From assembly GCF_034259105.1 (NCBI RefSeq), contig NZ_CP139478.1:575501-639500 (forward strand): a DNA stretch of 64,000 nt. The letters are read 5' to 3'. Each line of letters opens with the position of its first letter. Position 1 is the stretch's first letter. The notes beneath the pieces were generated by a model, which saw only the letters and a program-made list of their open reading frames with translations, made no database searches and was not told the origin of the DNA. Of this stretch, positions 62,651 to 64,000 are shown piece after piece. The position numbers were made by a program, and so were the translations under genes. This DNA is from Limosilactobacillus reuteri (lineage in GTDB: Bacteria > Bacillota > Bacilli > Lactobacillales > Lactobacillaceae).

Positions 62651-63949
62651 ATGGATAGAGAAGTTTATCAAAAATTTAACCAGTCCATTTACCGTGAACA
62701 ATTATCAAATGGTTTGAAAGTCCAGCTCTTACCAATGGAAGGCTACCATAAGACATATGCTATTTTAACAGCAGATTTTGGTTCCATTGATAATCATTTT
62801 ATACCGTACCATCAAAAGGAGGCAATTACTGTTCCAGACGGGGTTGCCCACTTCCTTGAACATAAAATGTTTGAGAAAAAAGATCATGATGCCTTTGACT
62901 TGTTTGGTAAACTAGGAGCTGATTCAAATGCCTTTACTAGTTTTACCCAAACAAGTTATCTTTTTTCGACGACCAGTAATCTCCATGAGAATTTAGATGT
63001 TCTATTGGATTTTGTTCAAGATCCATACTTTACTGCAGAAACCGTGAAGAAAGAGCAGGGAATTATTGGCCAAGAAATTCAAATGTATGAGGATGACCCG
63101 AGTTGGCGGCTTTACTTAGGTATTTTAGGTAATTTGTACCCCAAAGATCCAATGCGGATTGATATTGCGGGAACGGTTGAATCAATCAGTCATATTACAC
63201 CAGAAATTTTGATGGATAGTTATCGGACTTCCTATCAACCAACCAATATGAACCTTTCCCTTGTAGGACGCTTAGATCCAAAAGAAACAATGGCGTGGAT
63301 CAAACAAAATCAAGAACAAAAGATTTTCGTTCCCGCAGAGACACCCCAACGGTTATTTAGCCTGAACGATCCAACTGCGCATGATGTAATTCCATTCCGT
63401 TCACTAACGATGGATATTGTTCGTCCTAAAGTGATGGTAGGCTTACGAGGAACCAAGCAATTTGATGATGGTAAAGAACGGCTCCACTACAAATTAGCAA
63501 TTGATCTTTTGTTAGATGTTTTGTTTGACGATACTTCAGATAACTATTTACGTTTGTACAACAATGAAACATTGGATGACACGTTTAGCTACAACTTTGA
63601 AATGCAACGGGGCTTTCATTTTGCGTACTTTAGCTCTGATACTGATCAGATGGAACGCTTTGCAGATGAAGTTATTGATATTCTTGAAAGTGCTGATCAG
63701 CAAATTGAAGCGGCGCGGACAAGATTTGAGGGAATTAAAAAAGCAGAACTAGGGCAGTTGATTGGCTTGTTAGATTCGCCAGAAGCAATTGCTAATCGCT
63801 ATGCTGGAGACCTGTTTGCTGGCGCTAGCTTGATGGATGAGATAGCGACCTTGGAAACTATTACGATTGATGATCTTTATCAAGTTGCAAAAGAGTTTAT
63901 TACTCCGCAAGGTATTTCGGTATACCAAGTTGTTCCGCAACATCAATAA
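62651..63949 (+). CDS. ymfH: M16 zinc peptidase (YmfH)
   Basis: 432-residue insulinase-family peptidase. Zinc-binding HxxEH is HFLEH at 67-71, with the distal Glu in GIIGQEIQMYEDDP near 145. Starts 4 bp after ymfF ends, so one operon. The ATG at 62651 is used; an in-frame GTG at 62633 lies inside ymfF. In related genomes ymfI, rodZ/ymfM, pgsA, cinA and recA follow, beyond this window. Confidence 0.92.
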   Translation: MDREVYQKFNQSIYREQLSNGLKVQLLPMEGYHKTYAILTADFGSIDNHFIPYHQKEAITVPDGVAHFLEHKMFEKKDHDAFDLFGKLGADSNAFTSFTQTSYLFSTTSNLHENLDVLLDFVQDPYFTAETVKKEQGIIGQEIQMYEDDPSWRLYLGILGNLYPKDPMRIDIAGTVESISHITPEILMDSYRTSYQPTNMNLSLVGRLDPKETMAWIKQNQEQKIFVPAETPQRLFSLNDPTAHDVIPFRSLTMDIVRPKVMVGLRGTKQFDDGKERLHYKLAIDLLLDVLFDDTSDNYLRLYNNETLDDTFSYNFEMQRGFHFAYFSSDTDQMERFADEVIDILESADQQIEAARTRFEGIKKAELGQLIGLLDSPEAIANRYAGDLFAGASLMDEIATLETITIDDLYQVAKEFITPQGISVYQVVPQHQ

Positions 63950-64000
63950 ACTAAACTTTTCCTATAGATTTATTCCGATAAGCTAATATATAATTGAGCA

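Noticed and set aside
1..64000. CRISPR arrays, prophage, restriction or abortive-infection modules
   Set aside because: No regularly spaced repeats, integrases, methyltransferases, nucleases or toxin pairs were seen; all repeats found are IS copies, hairpins or T-boxes.

Overview
The window looks like chromosome of a heterofermentative lactobacillus, most likely Limosilactobacillus reuteri or a close relative. This rests on gene content and order (murA-mbl-yidD-rodA, ddl, an ara operon, oxc-frc, cydABCD-ndh, valS/folC/radC/mreBCD, ymfFH), on low-GC coding sequence, strong Shine-Dalgarno sites, T-box leaders and the types of insertion sequence. Species assignment is inference from recognised gene neighbourhoods, not from a search.

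Layout. 1-1802: an ISL3-type element running off the left edge, frameshifted, with an IS30-type element nested in it. 2049-6797: a cell-envelope operon (DUF1146, murA, mbl, yidD, DUF2969, rodA, GcvH-like). 6887-8023: ddl with a D-Ala-D-Lac signature. 8082-10667: two IS30-type elements (called A and B here) around a possible small RNA. 10824-11669: an XRE/TPR regulator. 11963-19999: L-arabinose locus (AraR-type operator and cre, transporter, araB with a nonsense codon, araD, araA, acetyltransferase, aldo/keto reductase, araR), with a third IS30-type element just upstream of araR. 21170-24140: usp, a small membrane gene, 6S RNA (lacto-usp arrangement), rarA and yueI on the minus strand. 24770-26055: a VOC/YczE-like operon with an operator-like palindrome. 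26198-30123: yaaA and the oxalate operon oxc-frc. 30352-31686: purine permease. 31754-33587: IS1182-type element. 33624-41918: rpsD with its leader, ezrA, iscS-thiI, and valS under a valine T-box. 42090-43999: group II intron directly after the valS terminator. 44111-51389: cydABCD and ndh, with Rex-like and cre-like sites. 51491-55875: folC and radC, hit by a second A/B pair. 56011-58546: mreBCD. 58556-61196: amino-acid ABC transporter under a T-box whose specifier reads His. 61399-63949: M16 peptidase pair.

How the genes fit together. Two rod-shape/wall modules (murA-mbl-rodA and mreBCD, plus ddl and ezrA) bracket metabolic modules: arabinose to D-xylulose-5-phosphate, oxalate decarboxylation through oxalyl-CoA/formate, and a minimal NDH-2 plus cytochrome bd respiratory chain. 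Mobile DNA is dense: six complete insertion sequences, one ISL3-type element running off the edge, and one group II intron. Clear damage includes a stop codon in araB, folC's stop codon replaced by IS sequence, and radC split by an IS and also frameshifted.

No CRISPR array, prophage, rRNA or tRNA gene was seen. I did not find a convincing wholly new multi-gene system. The least explained signals are a structured intergenic element at 24640-24766 that resembles the rpsD leader, a possible small RNA at 9219-9351, and the 13-bp target duplications of element B.
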